NCBI GenBank assembly: GCA_003640385.1
Contig: RCAB01000096.1
Coordinates: 62,001 to 126,000, forward strand
From: Setaria digitata
Taxonomy: Eukaryota > Nematoda > Chromadorea > Rhabditida > Setariidae
Direction: 5' to 3'
Length of the DNA stretch: 64,000 nt
Within the stretch, counting starts at the first letter, position 1. Each line of letters starts with the position of its first letter. The position numbers and the translations under genes were made by a program. Below, piece by piece: positions 12,525 to 23,750 of this stretch. Under the pieces are notes generated by a model. The model saw only the letters and a program-made list of their open reading frames with translations. It was not told where the DNA came from and searched no databases.

Positions 12525-15057
12525 CTACTTGTAATTGAGCATCGTATTCTGGAACTGCTGGTCCTGAACAGCGGATGTTGAAGATGTCTGCTGTGTGTAG
12601 CACTGGATTTTTTCTAGCGGTGTTATCATGTTGAACCTGAAAGCTGAGAGTAGAAATTTCTGTTCTGGTAATCATCAGATAAGCAAACAGTCCAGTCTTG
12701 CTGCAAATGATAGCTAACCCTGCCGGCCTAGGTGCTTCTGACTTGAATGCTGTATTGTCGAAAGGGAAGTAAGATCTGTTCGTGCTTAGTGTCCTTCCGA
12801 AAGCAGCCATATTAAGACGAAACGCAGAAGGATCGTTGACCATCATCTGATTTGCAGTAGCTGTTGAGGCTGCAGCACTCGGATAGCTGCATGCTGCTGC
12901 AGCTGCACTTGTCACAGAACTTGTTGCAACTACTGCAGCTGACTGGTTGGCAGCTGAGAGCACCGAAGCTGGTATCCCTGCATTGAAGTGACCTGAAATA
13001 GCACCTCAAGTTTCACAAGTTTCCAAAAACCCCTCGAAATTCCATAAATCATCCTTAAATTCACTCATTTATGACTAATAACTTCCCCAACATTCAGAGG
13101 GAAGAGCCACTTTCGTCCGCTAGAGGAAGCACATAATTGCGTGAGGGAAACAGTTCCTCGAGGGATAACTTAGCAGCCCTTTGTTGAGGTCACGTGAAAC
13201 GAGAATGAAACGTTCACGCTGAGATCGGAGAATCAGTTCGTCTGTCCGTGCTTCCTGAAACTTCTCCTGATTCCAGTTCACAACGCTTCCTTTTAGCCGA
13301 GAAAAAGACAAACGAACTAAAGTCTATTTGTGGCTGTGTGACGGAAGTTAGATCCGAAATGCCATGCGCTGCGGCTGCCATTGTCGGAGCTGACGTTGCT
13401 GCAGCTGTCTCATTCCGCCACGCATTCAAGCCTTCCAGGCCTTCCATAAAATTGCTTCTGTAATGGATTTGAAAATAGTCCTAAATGAGAAATACGTACT
13501 AATTAAAATGAATCTTCTAGCAAACTTAATGAAAAAGTGCCACCGGATGACAAAGCCTTTGATGAACTGAAGTCGCGGTGTCTCGGTGGATTGTGGCAAA
13601 ATAAAAGTGAAAGAGATGAAAATGAAACATACATATTTCTCCTGTCTGCATGTTTGGTCATATGTTTTGCAAGGTAAGTTTGTTGCGTATAGGATTTGCC
13701 GCAATAAGGGCAGATGTGCACCTGGAATATTTGATTAACGTAAGAAAAATTTAAATTTTGTGTACCACAAAAGATGTGCTTTCTTGCACCCTTTCTTTCT
13801 CTAAATGAGAAAAGGAAATATTATTAATTTGTAATTAAAAATTTGTTTTGCTTTGTGTTTCAAGATGGAGACAAAATTGCTGGATGAATGAACTGCGAAG
13901 TAAACAGTAGCACTCTTGAAAAAGTAGCGAATGGAAGGTAGACCAGAGATTAATATGTGGAAGTTTCTAAAAGTTTAGCTGTAATGAAAACTTTTAGCAG
14001 TTGAAAAATGAGGAAGAATGTGAATATTTGATCAAAGAAAACGATCCATTTCTGTTACGGTTTTCTTTGGAAAAATAACACTTTATAACTGACCCATGTA
14101 AAATACCTTTAAGTGCTTCGATTCCTTGTGCTTTGGTATATGTTCCAGCAGTGCCTGTTCATCCGTGAAGCATTTATAACAGCTGAAAAATACTTCTGCA
14201 CATCACCTATACTATCATTCTAGCAATCTTTTCATTGCCTTCCGCGGCTGTAATTGTCGAAGCACGTTTTAACCTTCGAATAGCCAAGTACCACACGTCA
14301 TTTCTAAGCTACAGTCAGCAAACAGTGGCAGTTTGCACAGATATGAATGATTTGATTAGTAAGCCTTTTATCACATGGCTACGGATTACGAGGAACAGAT
14401 GAAAAAGATCAAGATATCAGCAGATAAATCTAATTTCCGGAAAACTACCTATTACACTTGAATGGCTTGTCGGACTGATGGCATCTTGAATGTGACTGCA
14501 AATTTGATAGCTGACTGAACGCTTTTTCGCAGCCTTGAAACTTGCATTTGTATGGCTTTTCGCCTGTGTGCGTTCTAATATGTTGCTGCAGATGTGATAA
14601 TTGTGTGAACTGAAATTTGTAATTTTAAATTTTAAAAAACATTAACGTAAAGCACATCAGAATTTGAAGAGCTATCTTTATTTTTCATACCTTCCCACTT
14701 TTCGGTATCGATATTTTTTGCTTCTCTCCTCCAATTCTTTGAAGCCTAAGTTTTACTATAAAAAAAAAAAAAAAAAAAAAAATGAGCCAATTATGGATGA
14801 CTGTAGGCAATAGAAGGCGAAGATGAGGAAAATAAATGGATTATATCACGAAAAGAGATGTGCAAAATGAACCTCACCTTTTTACCGCAGTACTGACAGG
14901 GTCCAAAGGGTTTTATGCCAAGGTGTATCCTCATATGCTGCGACAGGTATGAGCTATTTGCAAAAGATTTGATGCAGTGTGTACATTTGTATGGCTTCGC
15001 CTCTCTCATGTGCATCTGACTGTGTACCTGGTGCACTTCCGGTTTGGTGTCGAAGCC
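12525..15057 (-). CDS. lin-29: LIN-29-type C2H2 zinc-finger transcription factor (3' part of gene)
   Basis: Zinc-finger exons of the LIN-29/Rotund/Squeeze family. In C. elegans LIN-29 ends the heterochronic pathway and triggers the larval-to-adult switch. Exons: 15057-14878, 14609-14449, 14182-14107, 13721-13633, 13457-about 13318, 12992-12719, 12636-12525. Five fingers run in order: [38 protein letters not shown] (split by an intron); the longer C-x4-C finger with [26 protein letters not shown]...LLEHIPKH; and [19 protein letters not shown]. The lead-in GFDTKPEV and MREAKPYKC are also family-typical. After the fingers come an Ala/Ser/Thr-rich stretch and a Gln-rich end ([16 protein letters not shown]). 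Phases agree at every junction except that the donor at 13318 (A|GTTCGT) is weak and was chosen only to keep phase. The N-terminal exons are upstream and not firmly located. Confidence 0.92.
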
Positions 15058-17713
15058 CTGAAACTAATTGCTATTCGAACCAATAATTTATTATCTGTAA
15101 TAATAAGCGCCTACTGCATTATCACAATTAGGAGATACCGGTGAGGAGGAAGGCGCAACTAAAATGAAACTCTCTAAAAACGTACTCTTCATATGGCCAG
15201 TCTTGTTAGTATGATAAATCAGAATCATTATCAAAATTATACAGAGTAATTTACAGAGATCAGGAAAATGATAGATGGTGTCTGATTTGACTGGCTTAAC
15301 AAGCAAACTTAAAAACAATCTGCATATTGTTCGGAATCAGTCAAGGGTTATTGTTTACCGTAGATTAATTTTAGGATATCAGAAGCTGTATAAACACGAT
15401 GATTTCAATTTTCCTTACTTCAGTTAACGAACTGACTTGCATTGGTGTGATCATTATAAATTCCAGTGAAGTACTCAAAAAATTTTGTGTAAAGAATTTT
15501 GAACATGAAGCTTTAGAATAGTCTTTGAACTAAAGCAGCATAAAANTCAAAGACTATAAAAGCAGCATAAAAAAGATTTAAAAAAAAGAAAAAAATGCAT
15601 GAAATTATCTTGTTAAAGGGAAATGTGTNCTTTGAACTAAAGCAGCATAAAAAAGATTTAAAAAAAAGAAAAAAATGCATGAAATTATCTTGTTAAAGGG
15701 AAATGTGTTATCAAAAATGCAGTTGACTGTATAAAAGATAATAGATAACTAGAAGAAATTCTTTGAACGAGAAGCAAGTATGACACTAAAACTTCTCACA
15801 AATGACAAATGAATACAGTCCTGAAAGAAGAAACCTTTGCATACGCCGAAGATGTCCTGATATATTTTTGAGCCCCCCTATTCAGTCTTCCTTTTTTCAG
15901 CACTATTCATTCAGAAATGACAAAACAAGAAATAAGAGGTCAAGATTTTTTGAAGTTTCATCGATAATAATGTGAGCTTTGTTCGAAGTCAAATATTCTG
16001 TGATAAGTTTTATTTTCCGTTTCGCCATTTCTTTTCCTCCCTTTTAGACCTTTTTTTTTTTTGATCACTCATGAATGTTCTTTGCATAAATATTTGTTAT
16101 CAATATAAACGCGAATCGAAAAGCGATTAATTATAAGTGTTATTAATGTTAATGATTAAACGATCTGCATCTCCTTCACAAATCTTAACTCGAATTAAAA
16201 ACAGATATTCATCATCACTTAAAAAAATAAAAATACATAACGTGAAAGATCTTATTAGTGTCGATGTGTGCATTAAATGAAAAGTTAAATGACCAGTTGC
16301 AATTTATAATTGATGTCAAGAAACACTTCAAGTTAGGTTACTGTATAGAGTGAACTGCAGGACAAGTTTTACAATTAGCCCTTTGTGATGTAAATTATTC
16401 CAGTGAGAAGTAAATAATTAATTTGATCAAGATGAAATAATGGTCCATCTGAAGTGAAACTTGGCATTTCTAATTTTATTTACTTTCTGACCTTAGTGCA
16501 TGGAGAAAATCCATTTGACGATTAAAAAGTGAAAAAAAAAAAAAAGATGAAATACTTTGATGAAAGAGATCGATATTGATATTTGCGTGATATCGTTAAA
16601 AGACGAACAAAAAAAAAAAGTGTTGAAAAACGTGGCGAAGACATTAATTTTGAATTCTTTAGTGAATGATACATTGAAGTAAGAGTGTTTCTTTGGAATG
16701 AGTTGTCGATCCAGAAAGATAACAAAGCATCCAGTTGATATGATTTGCCTTGCAATGCTAGTAAAGAAACAACCAACATAGAGACGTAATTTTCTTAGAA
16801 AACAGGTTCAAAGGACCAAATAAAGGTGTAGCAATAAAGGGGATTGCTACTATTAATTAACTCCTTACAATTAATGAAAGAGATCAATGTTGATATTTGC
16901 CGATATTAACACAACATACCTATTGTAACAAGCGATATACCTTGGATTAACCAGCTGTTTATTTTAACTGATGTCTTTCATATTCTCTAATTACAAACAA
17001 GATAAAATAGTACTATCCATCTTCATTTTAGTATTTCAGTTGATTTTTTTCTTGTTTAGCTCAATGCCCAATGCTAAGCGGCTCTTAAAAAAAAAATGTT
17101 TAGAAGGTTCATTTTTTCATTGGTGCCAGCACTTTTATCCTCTGAACTTCAAAACAATTTTCTCAATTATTTGAAATTAAAGCTCTTCAATTGTAAATTT
17201 AATATCCAAAAATAATCTTCAGGGTAAAACAGTGAACATATGTACATATAGATAAGTATCATGATGGAGAAAATGGAACTCCGACAAAAAAAAAATAAAA
17301 AATTTAAAAAGTTTTAATCATCATCATCTGAACAGCGTCTTCCAGAGCAGTAACTTGTAAAGGAATATCCTTGCCAAGAGTCTGAATTCATTGTTCATTC
17401 TTTTGTTTTCTAAGAATACTTGATAAATAAATAAAAAAAAAATCACATTAATAGTTTTCATTTGAGTTTTCTTCACTGTCTCATTTTTACTAACTTTGAG
17501 TATTTAGTATTCTGGCCTCCGCAACTCTAGAAGACCAGCTTGTACAAGTAAGTCTAATCCCTCCTGAGCTTTTCATCTATAAATAAATTGAAAAATGCGA
17601 GAATCGTAACATTCAAGATTCACCAACTGCCAAATGCAAACTTCTGAAACAGCAGGGAAACTGTCACTTTCTGGCAACTTATTCGATGTTTCACTACTTT
17701 CTGGACAAATTAC
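15058..17713. other. probable large lin-29 intron
   Basis: No conserved coding signal was found on either strand. The stretch contains the assembly-like duplication around 15546-15629. If either upstream exon candidate is real, this is an intron of lin-29. Confidence 0.4.
15523..15708. repeat. direct duplication around two N bases (likely assembly join)
   Basis: A 68-nt unit at 15561-15628 recurs identically at 15641-15708, and a 23-nt piece at 15523-15545 recurs at 15630-15652. N bases sit exactly at 15546 and 15629, at the unit borders. Confidence 0.9.
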
Positions 17714-17835
17714 TTGCTAGCATCTGAATTGCAGTACAGTATGTCATGTATAGTCCGCTCCGCTTCTTTTCCTGATCCTTCTAAGCTGCCCATGGATTCA
17801 ATGGAAGAATCAAACAGGCCATTCGTGGATCGCAT
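17714..17835 (-). other. candidate 5' exon of lin-29 (acidic, Ser-rich)
   Basis: An ATG at 17835 opens a minus-strand frame with MRSTNGLFDSS, ESMGSLEGSG and ERTIHDIL, ending at a fair donor (AA|GTAATT). The Ser/Gly/acidic composition suits the N-terminus of a transcription factor, and it lies upstream of the lin-29 finger exons on the same strand. Its phase (2) does not join directly to the exon starting at 15057, so another exon would be needed. No sequence family was recognised. Confidence 0.25.
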
Positions 17836-18080
17836 AGGCTAGCCTTGTACTGATGAGAGCCTAGAAATTATTTTACTCTCTAGTGCCAACTCACAACTTC
17901 ACCTGTTCGTTATCTCCTCCCTTTGATGTCGTCCTCTCAGAATATTCTGTACCACATCACCTCAAAACTTCCAGAGAAGATCGATCAATACTGCAGGCCC
18001 CAAACCTTTATTACAATATTCCGCACAGAAATCGACTGCCTGGACGATTTTTCTGACATCGACGGGTTTTACTCCTCTTA

Positions 18081-18161
18081 TGGTCTCTCTCTCTCTCTTT
18101 CTCTCCCTTTCCCTTCCTCCTTCTCTTCCTCTCCTTCTCTTTCTCTCTCTCTCTTTCTCTA
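18081..18161. repeat. CT-rich microsatellite
   Basis: Plus strand is almost pure C/T with (CT)n and (CCTT)n stretches, followed closely by CA-type repeats. It creates meaningless open frames on both strands. Confidence 0.95.
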
Positions 18162-18232
18162 GGAAATGTTCTTTCCAAATGACTTCTGTTCATTTTCCAT
18201 TGATATGGTATCAAAAGACGTACTCATTCGGG

Positions 18233-18347
18233 AGTACACACACACACACATATCCATGCATGTATATAAGTACCCGTGTATGTACACCTATGCATGCACA
18301 CACATATGAGTGTAAGCGTGTACACACACACACCAGATACGTACATA
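18233..18347. repeat. CA / TACA simple repeat cluster
   Basis: Interrupted (CA)n and CATGCA/TACACA units. It lies between the CT tract and the lin-29 upstream exon candidate at 18552-18610. Confidence 0.9.
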
Positions 18348-18551
18348 TGCAGGAAGTTGTTTCCACGGTATCTTAAGAACCAATCAGAAACGTTCTTTTG
18401 GAACGGAGAGAGGCGGAACCATTGCTGGGAAGAAAAGGACGTCTGACAGTTGTAGGTGACGCACAGACTGATCGTAAATGAGAGGTGTACTATATCGATG
18501 GTTCTGAATGACGTGAAGTAGACTGCACGGACAGGTGACGCGAAGGTACAC

Positions 18552-18610
18552 CTTGGGCGGCGGGATGAATAAGGAACCGAACGTACTACCGCTGTTACTA
18601 TGAACTTTAC
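18552..18610 (-). other. candidate 5' exon of lin-29
   Basis: A 59-nt stretch bounded by GACAG| and |GTGTAC reads KVHSNSGSTFGSLFIPPPK. It ends in phase 0, which joins cleanly to the exon starting at 15057 (GFDTKPEV). The base composition is much less AT-rich than its surroundings. Support is only composition, splice sites and phase; I could not confirm homology. Confidence 0.35.
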
Positions 18611-18619
18611 CTGTCACTA

Positions 18620-20348
18620 TTAAAAGAAAATCTACTACTTGTTAGCTTTTTCACTTATTTTCTCGATGTAGCTGTCGGATCATTGTGGCCTACAAAGAAC
18701 CACCAGTCCAGAAGGAAACAAAGAATAAGACTATGTGGAAGTTGCCAAAAAATCCTCTATTGTAAGGTATCGGGACCGACATCAATAAGAAAAAAAAAGA
18801 GCTTTCTGAATCTCATAAGCAATACGATTGTGTTGCATTGAGAGCCATGACAACAGATGTTACTCTAACAGATGTTTATTATTTCCAAAGAATTATCAGA
18901 GAACGGTAATCAATTACGATTTAGAAAAAAAGCTAACCTATTGAGTAATGCAGAGAGAGTAAGGAGATAGCGTGGAAGACTGCAGTAATGCCACACTGCG
19001 CCTAAATCCTTTTATAATTTAAGAACTTAAAAGCTGAGAGATATCTTCTATAAAGTTAGATATGCGTTAGAACCTTAATATGCCTATGACTATGGTTACT
19101 CCTTGCCAGTAAAGAACTAAATGCAAAATTGTGCTAATTTTCAAATCACAGATTCAACTAAAAACTTTTCAAGTCCTGTAATTGAAACATTTACTTGCTG
19201 AGAACACATAGCACATTGCATAACCCTTAGCACAATATGTGTGCATCACGTCCTACTGATTCCCTTTTTCAAAATTGACAACAGTAGCCGAAAAATCGAT
19301 AAGCTCAGCTTCAGTTTTTTGCTAGCCAGAAGGTGGTGTACGACATGAAAAAAGAAAAATTTTCCATTACCATTAAATTTGCTAATTTAACAAAAATATA
19401 TATATCGATTAGTACGATATATATTATTTTGGCTGTGAATTGAAAGCAGTTTTATGTTAAACCGTACAAGTGCAATTTGGATGAAAAATTCATTGGCGGA
19501 AAGGACAAAATTTCAGTTTACTCAGCTCGAGTGGATAAGCCCTTAGCAAACGGATGTGATTTATCTCCATTATAATATAGTATGCGATGATTAAACACTC
19601 CTTAAGGGATTAAAAAACCACCGACTACGAATGGTCACAAGGATATATCCTAGAAAAGCAAACGACGTTTCATATAAAATGATTTTTCAGAAGGTAAACT
19701 ATTTTCAACGGTTAGTTTTATACAGAGAATCAGAAAGTGCTTCATACGAACTTAGATTCATGGAAGATTCCAGAAAGTCATTCAATCTGAACAGTCATTT
19801 TCAGTTTTTTTTTTTTTTTTTTGGTTTGTTTCGGCTATTTTCTCTCATTACATGTCAAATGAAAGTTCAATGACATCGAGAACTGCTTAAAAGGAAATAT
19901 TTGAAAAAACTTCGACAAGTGAAAAACGCGTGTGATATACCTAAACAAGTGAAATACGCCTTGAAAGGAAATACGTAAGAAGTATTAGTCATTGACAATT
20001 GGTATGTTTAAGGTGACATAACTCGATGAATTCATGCCCTCATTTGTTCTTTTCACTTATGATCGTTAAGCCCGGAAGTGTTTTGATTAAAAATAAAGAA
20101 TAACTTTCGTTGACGCAATTTAATTTGAAAAGAAAATAAGATGTGAAAGAATTATAATCAATAGTGTTTTGGATTTCAAAAATAGATGCAAAATATTAGA
20201 AATCAAGTTCTTTTCGGCTATTATCTATATCTATCTATCTAATATATATATATATTAGATAGATAGTAGTATTTATATAAATAATACATATTATTTATAT
20301 TAATACTCTTTACACAATAAAAATTGGACCGAAGTGTAAAATAATCTG

Positions 20349-20380
<32 letters not shown>

Positions 20381-23180
20381 CTCATTTAAGTGGAAAGAAA
20401 GCATATTTAGAGAGAAGGAAAAGAGTTCTGAGGCATGAGAGATTACTAAAAACAGTAATAACTATTTCGGAGCCTATTTTAGGTGCTTTACCGAACTGAG
20501 CCACAGCCTGTCTGCAATTCTGAATCTTTGCAGTTGTTGTGCCTCGCAAATTTTGATTGGGCAAAAGACAAATTTGAAAGTTTGGAGAAAACTGCAACCT
20601 GTGAGTAATTTTCATGTTCATTTTTGCATAATGTGAAAAGGCGTGAGAAAATTCTTGACAGCGCTGAATAAAATGAATGATGGGACGAGGCGAGAATGTG
20701 AAGCTCAGAGCAGCGAGGAGGGTATTTCCCGAATGGTGAGATAGCTTGTGCTTCTCGGCTCGAAATTCTCGAGAGTATCTCGTTGGACGATACGTCTCGG
20801 CTCCCAGATATCGTTTACACGACCGTTGCAGAGAAGTAGACAAGTTTCAGGTATCAAATTGTTTCTCAGCACTTAAAAGTTTGCTGAAACACTGAATGCA
20901 CCCTAGGCCTCAGACAGACATAATAGACAGAAGCAAAACGAAGTACACAGAGGAAATAGACGGCCACCGAGTATATGCTTCCTTTCTTCTAGCCATGCCA
21001 CAACATGTCGAAGCATCCGCAGACTTAGCAATTTGGCGATGAAGTTTCTTAAAAAAAAAGGTAGCGAGGGGTAGATGAAGCAGAGGCTTGCGGTTCTCTG
21101 AATCTTTTCAGGCATACAATTCTCAGCCGGCATATCATTTTAGAAAACTTTTTCCTCTAAACATCTCTACAATTGCGCTTTGTTGACAGTAGTTTCTATG
21201 GACCATGCGTCCACTCCAAGTGGCGGAAATCAGTCTGGATGAAAGCCGTTGGCCAGTTCCTCCTTTTCTCCGTCCCACAAGTCAGAAACTTCTCTGTGAG
21301 AACACAGTTGACAATTGTCTAGCCTCACAGAGCACTATATCAATCAAAGGTTATTGTCTGATTGTTGAATGTCTATTAAGTTTCATTTCAAAAGTGACTC
21401 CCTCGTCACTCGCTTTTCATTTTTTAGCTTTATCTATCCCTCTTTAAGGACAAGGATTAATCCATACTAATGAGCAGTATATCGTTATATAGCTTAATTC
21501 CTCAAATGATTTTTTGTCTTCAATGTGTGCTGTAGAAAGAATCCAACGTGCCAGCCATTCTGTTCCACAATTTAGTCGTCAGATGAGTTGTAATTTAATA
21601 TTACGCGCCTAAGATCTCACAAATAAGCTTCATATCACCTTGTATATACTTCAGTTTAAGTCCGACCTTCACTGATCTGCTAAGATATTTAGACAGTTAA
21701 ACATAATTAATGTAACTCAATCATCCTCTCTCCAAATCCATGATGTAATAGCAAAGTCTTCTTTTGCTACGATGTTCATCATGCCATATGGAAAAAGATG
21801 TAAATGTAAATCACATTTTTATAACCAGCTTAATTATCCGGCCTTTCGAGTGATTTATTGTGAATAGTACTCCATGCCTTTAAGACATTTCTTTGATAAC
21901 TAAACACAGCCATCTCAGGTCACTCAGTTATTCCTTCCGAAACAAGGCAGATCCATGCTGTGACAGGAGAACCTACTGCTCCTAAACTAGGTTCTAAAGA
22001 AATCGTGTATGGCAGTACGATATTTGTGCTTTGTATGGCAGTAGTAAATGCTACCTTGCTAATAACAGTAGCTTATTTTAATAGAAATTGTTGCACCAAT
22101 AGTCTGCTTTTTCCAGCAATTTTTCTGAAACCAGTCCAGATTTCCCATAATTTTCTGTTTACCCCCAGCACACTCAAAAAATGTTGCAAAAAAAAAAAAA
22201 AAAAAAAAACGGATGCACTTGATGTTTTTGAGATGTCTTCATGTAGAAATCTTCCAAAACCACTAGATTACATAAAACCACTACTGATGAAGTTAACCTG
22301 TGACGTCGATGTCAAATATCAGCTACACAAGCTGAAATAAACAGAAGATGAGCACGGAAATTGAATGATGTGCAAAGGTCAAAACAGGAAGCGTGAATTC
22401 GCGTAACAAAAAGAAATAACGTGCTGAAATTGATGAAATAGCAATTAATAAGTTTCACTATATCATGCAAATGGATGCAGTAATTTTGATGATATTATTT
22501 GTAAAACCTTCTTTACTTCCCTTCTCCACAATTTCCGATGCTAAATCACTACATTCCGTGTACCTGTTCAAGATTATTCTGTACTGCAAATTCACTTCTG
22601 CAATCCAGTCTATGTAGCATTGATGAGGAAGCACTAATTAGATTGATTATCGACTGGGTGGAGAGCGAAAAGTAAAGAAGCTTTGGAAAGTACTGAAATG
22701 ATTACTTACTCAATTAGTTGCATTTACTCATTAATTTGAGTTGTTGTGACGAAACATTAGTTAAACACTTGAATTTCGGTCACCTGCAGAGGTTCCGACA
22801 TTTTTTGAAATGTTCTTACTTTCCGAATACTCTTGCATCTTTTAATTCGTATTCATGCTTCGCACCTCTATGTCGTGATATTCTTAAGCTGGCGTTGCTT
22901 TCAACTAAAGCTGATATTTGACGAATAGAGGAAGTTGAGTGAACGGTGACAGAAGTTACTTGAGATCAGTTCTGCTGGAAACTCGTTGCGGGACAAAACT
23001 TAGCTCTTGCGGTATCAGGAAATAGAACGAACTGGCAGTAGGCACACAAACACGTCTGCCTAGTCCAAATGGGCTATATTTTGTTGTGCTACGGATTTGT
23101 ATCAATCATTCTGTAGATGGTAGCAGTTAGTGGAAGAAGGGTACTTGAGGAAAAGTCAAATAGTAAGAAAGAGCGGGTGA
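18620..23180. other. intergenic DNA, repeats only
   Basis: AT-rich, with a perfect AT palindrome at 20231-20266 and long A runs at about 20350-20372 and 22190-22209. The longest minus frame, 20382-20843 (about 150 codons), has no recognised domain, no clear ATG and no splice partner. Nothing else is supportable. Confidence 0.45.
20231..20266. repeat. perfect 36-bp AT-rich palindrome
   Basis: The sequence equals its own reverse complement: CTATCTATCTAA, an (AT)n centre, then TTAGATAGATAG. It can form a cruciform and probably arose from GATA and AT microsatellites. Confidence 0.95.
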
Positions 23181-23510
23181 TAACGGTTGGGAAGTGTCGG
23201 AAAGTGAAGGGCACAATTTAAGTGATACGGCGATAAGGTTCAGAGGGAAGGGTAGGAAAACCTGCCCACGGCACGGGCCCGATGATGCTGAACGACGAGA
23301 GAATCACTTCAACTCCCAGTTGAAATTTCCTTTCTTCCCCAGAAAGAAAATGATAGGCAAAGGGGCAAAGCTGATTAGGAAGAAGTGGGGTAAAGGCGGT
23401 ACTGCAGGAGAGAGGGAGAAGATGGATCGCCTCAGTGGACCCGGTTTTACCACCTTTTTACACCGTAATGACCAGTCAGTGCGCCATCGTTACCCCGTCG
23501 CCCTCGTCGC
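23181..23510. other. GC-richer island, function unknown
   Basis: Base composition is clearly less AT-rich than the flanks. One plus frame stays open from 23194 through the repeat to 23748, with a basic stretch (KLIRKKWGKGG). No family is recognisable. It may be a promoter or first-exon region, but there is no direct evidence. Confidence 0.35.
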
Positions 23511-23750
23511 CATCACCACCACCATCACTGCCATCATTATCATCAGCACTATCATCATCATCATCATCATCGTCATCATCATCAACATCAGCATCAGCAT
23601 CAGCACCACTATCATCATCAACACCATTACCACCACAATCGTTGCCATCATCAGTACTGCAGCATTGCCATCGTCATCACCACCACTACCACCACCATCG
23701 TCATCATCACTATTACCACAGTCGTTATCATCATCATCATCATCATAATA
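23511..23750. repeat. (CAT/ATC)n trinucleotide array, about 240 bp
   Basis: Near-continuous CAT, CAC and CAA triplets. Because stops are absent from these triplets, open frames occur on both strands: Ser/Pro/His on the plus strand and Asp/Met/Val on the minus strand. They are repeat artefacts unless transcripts show otherwise. Confidence 0.95.

Noticed and set aside
13214..13447. Independent minus-strand Ala-rich protein
   Set aside because: It is the lin-29 exon after the fifth finger, entered in phase from 13633; the part past about 13318 runs into the intron.
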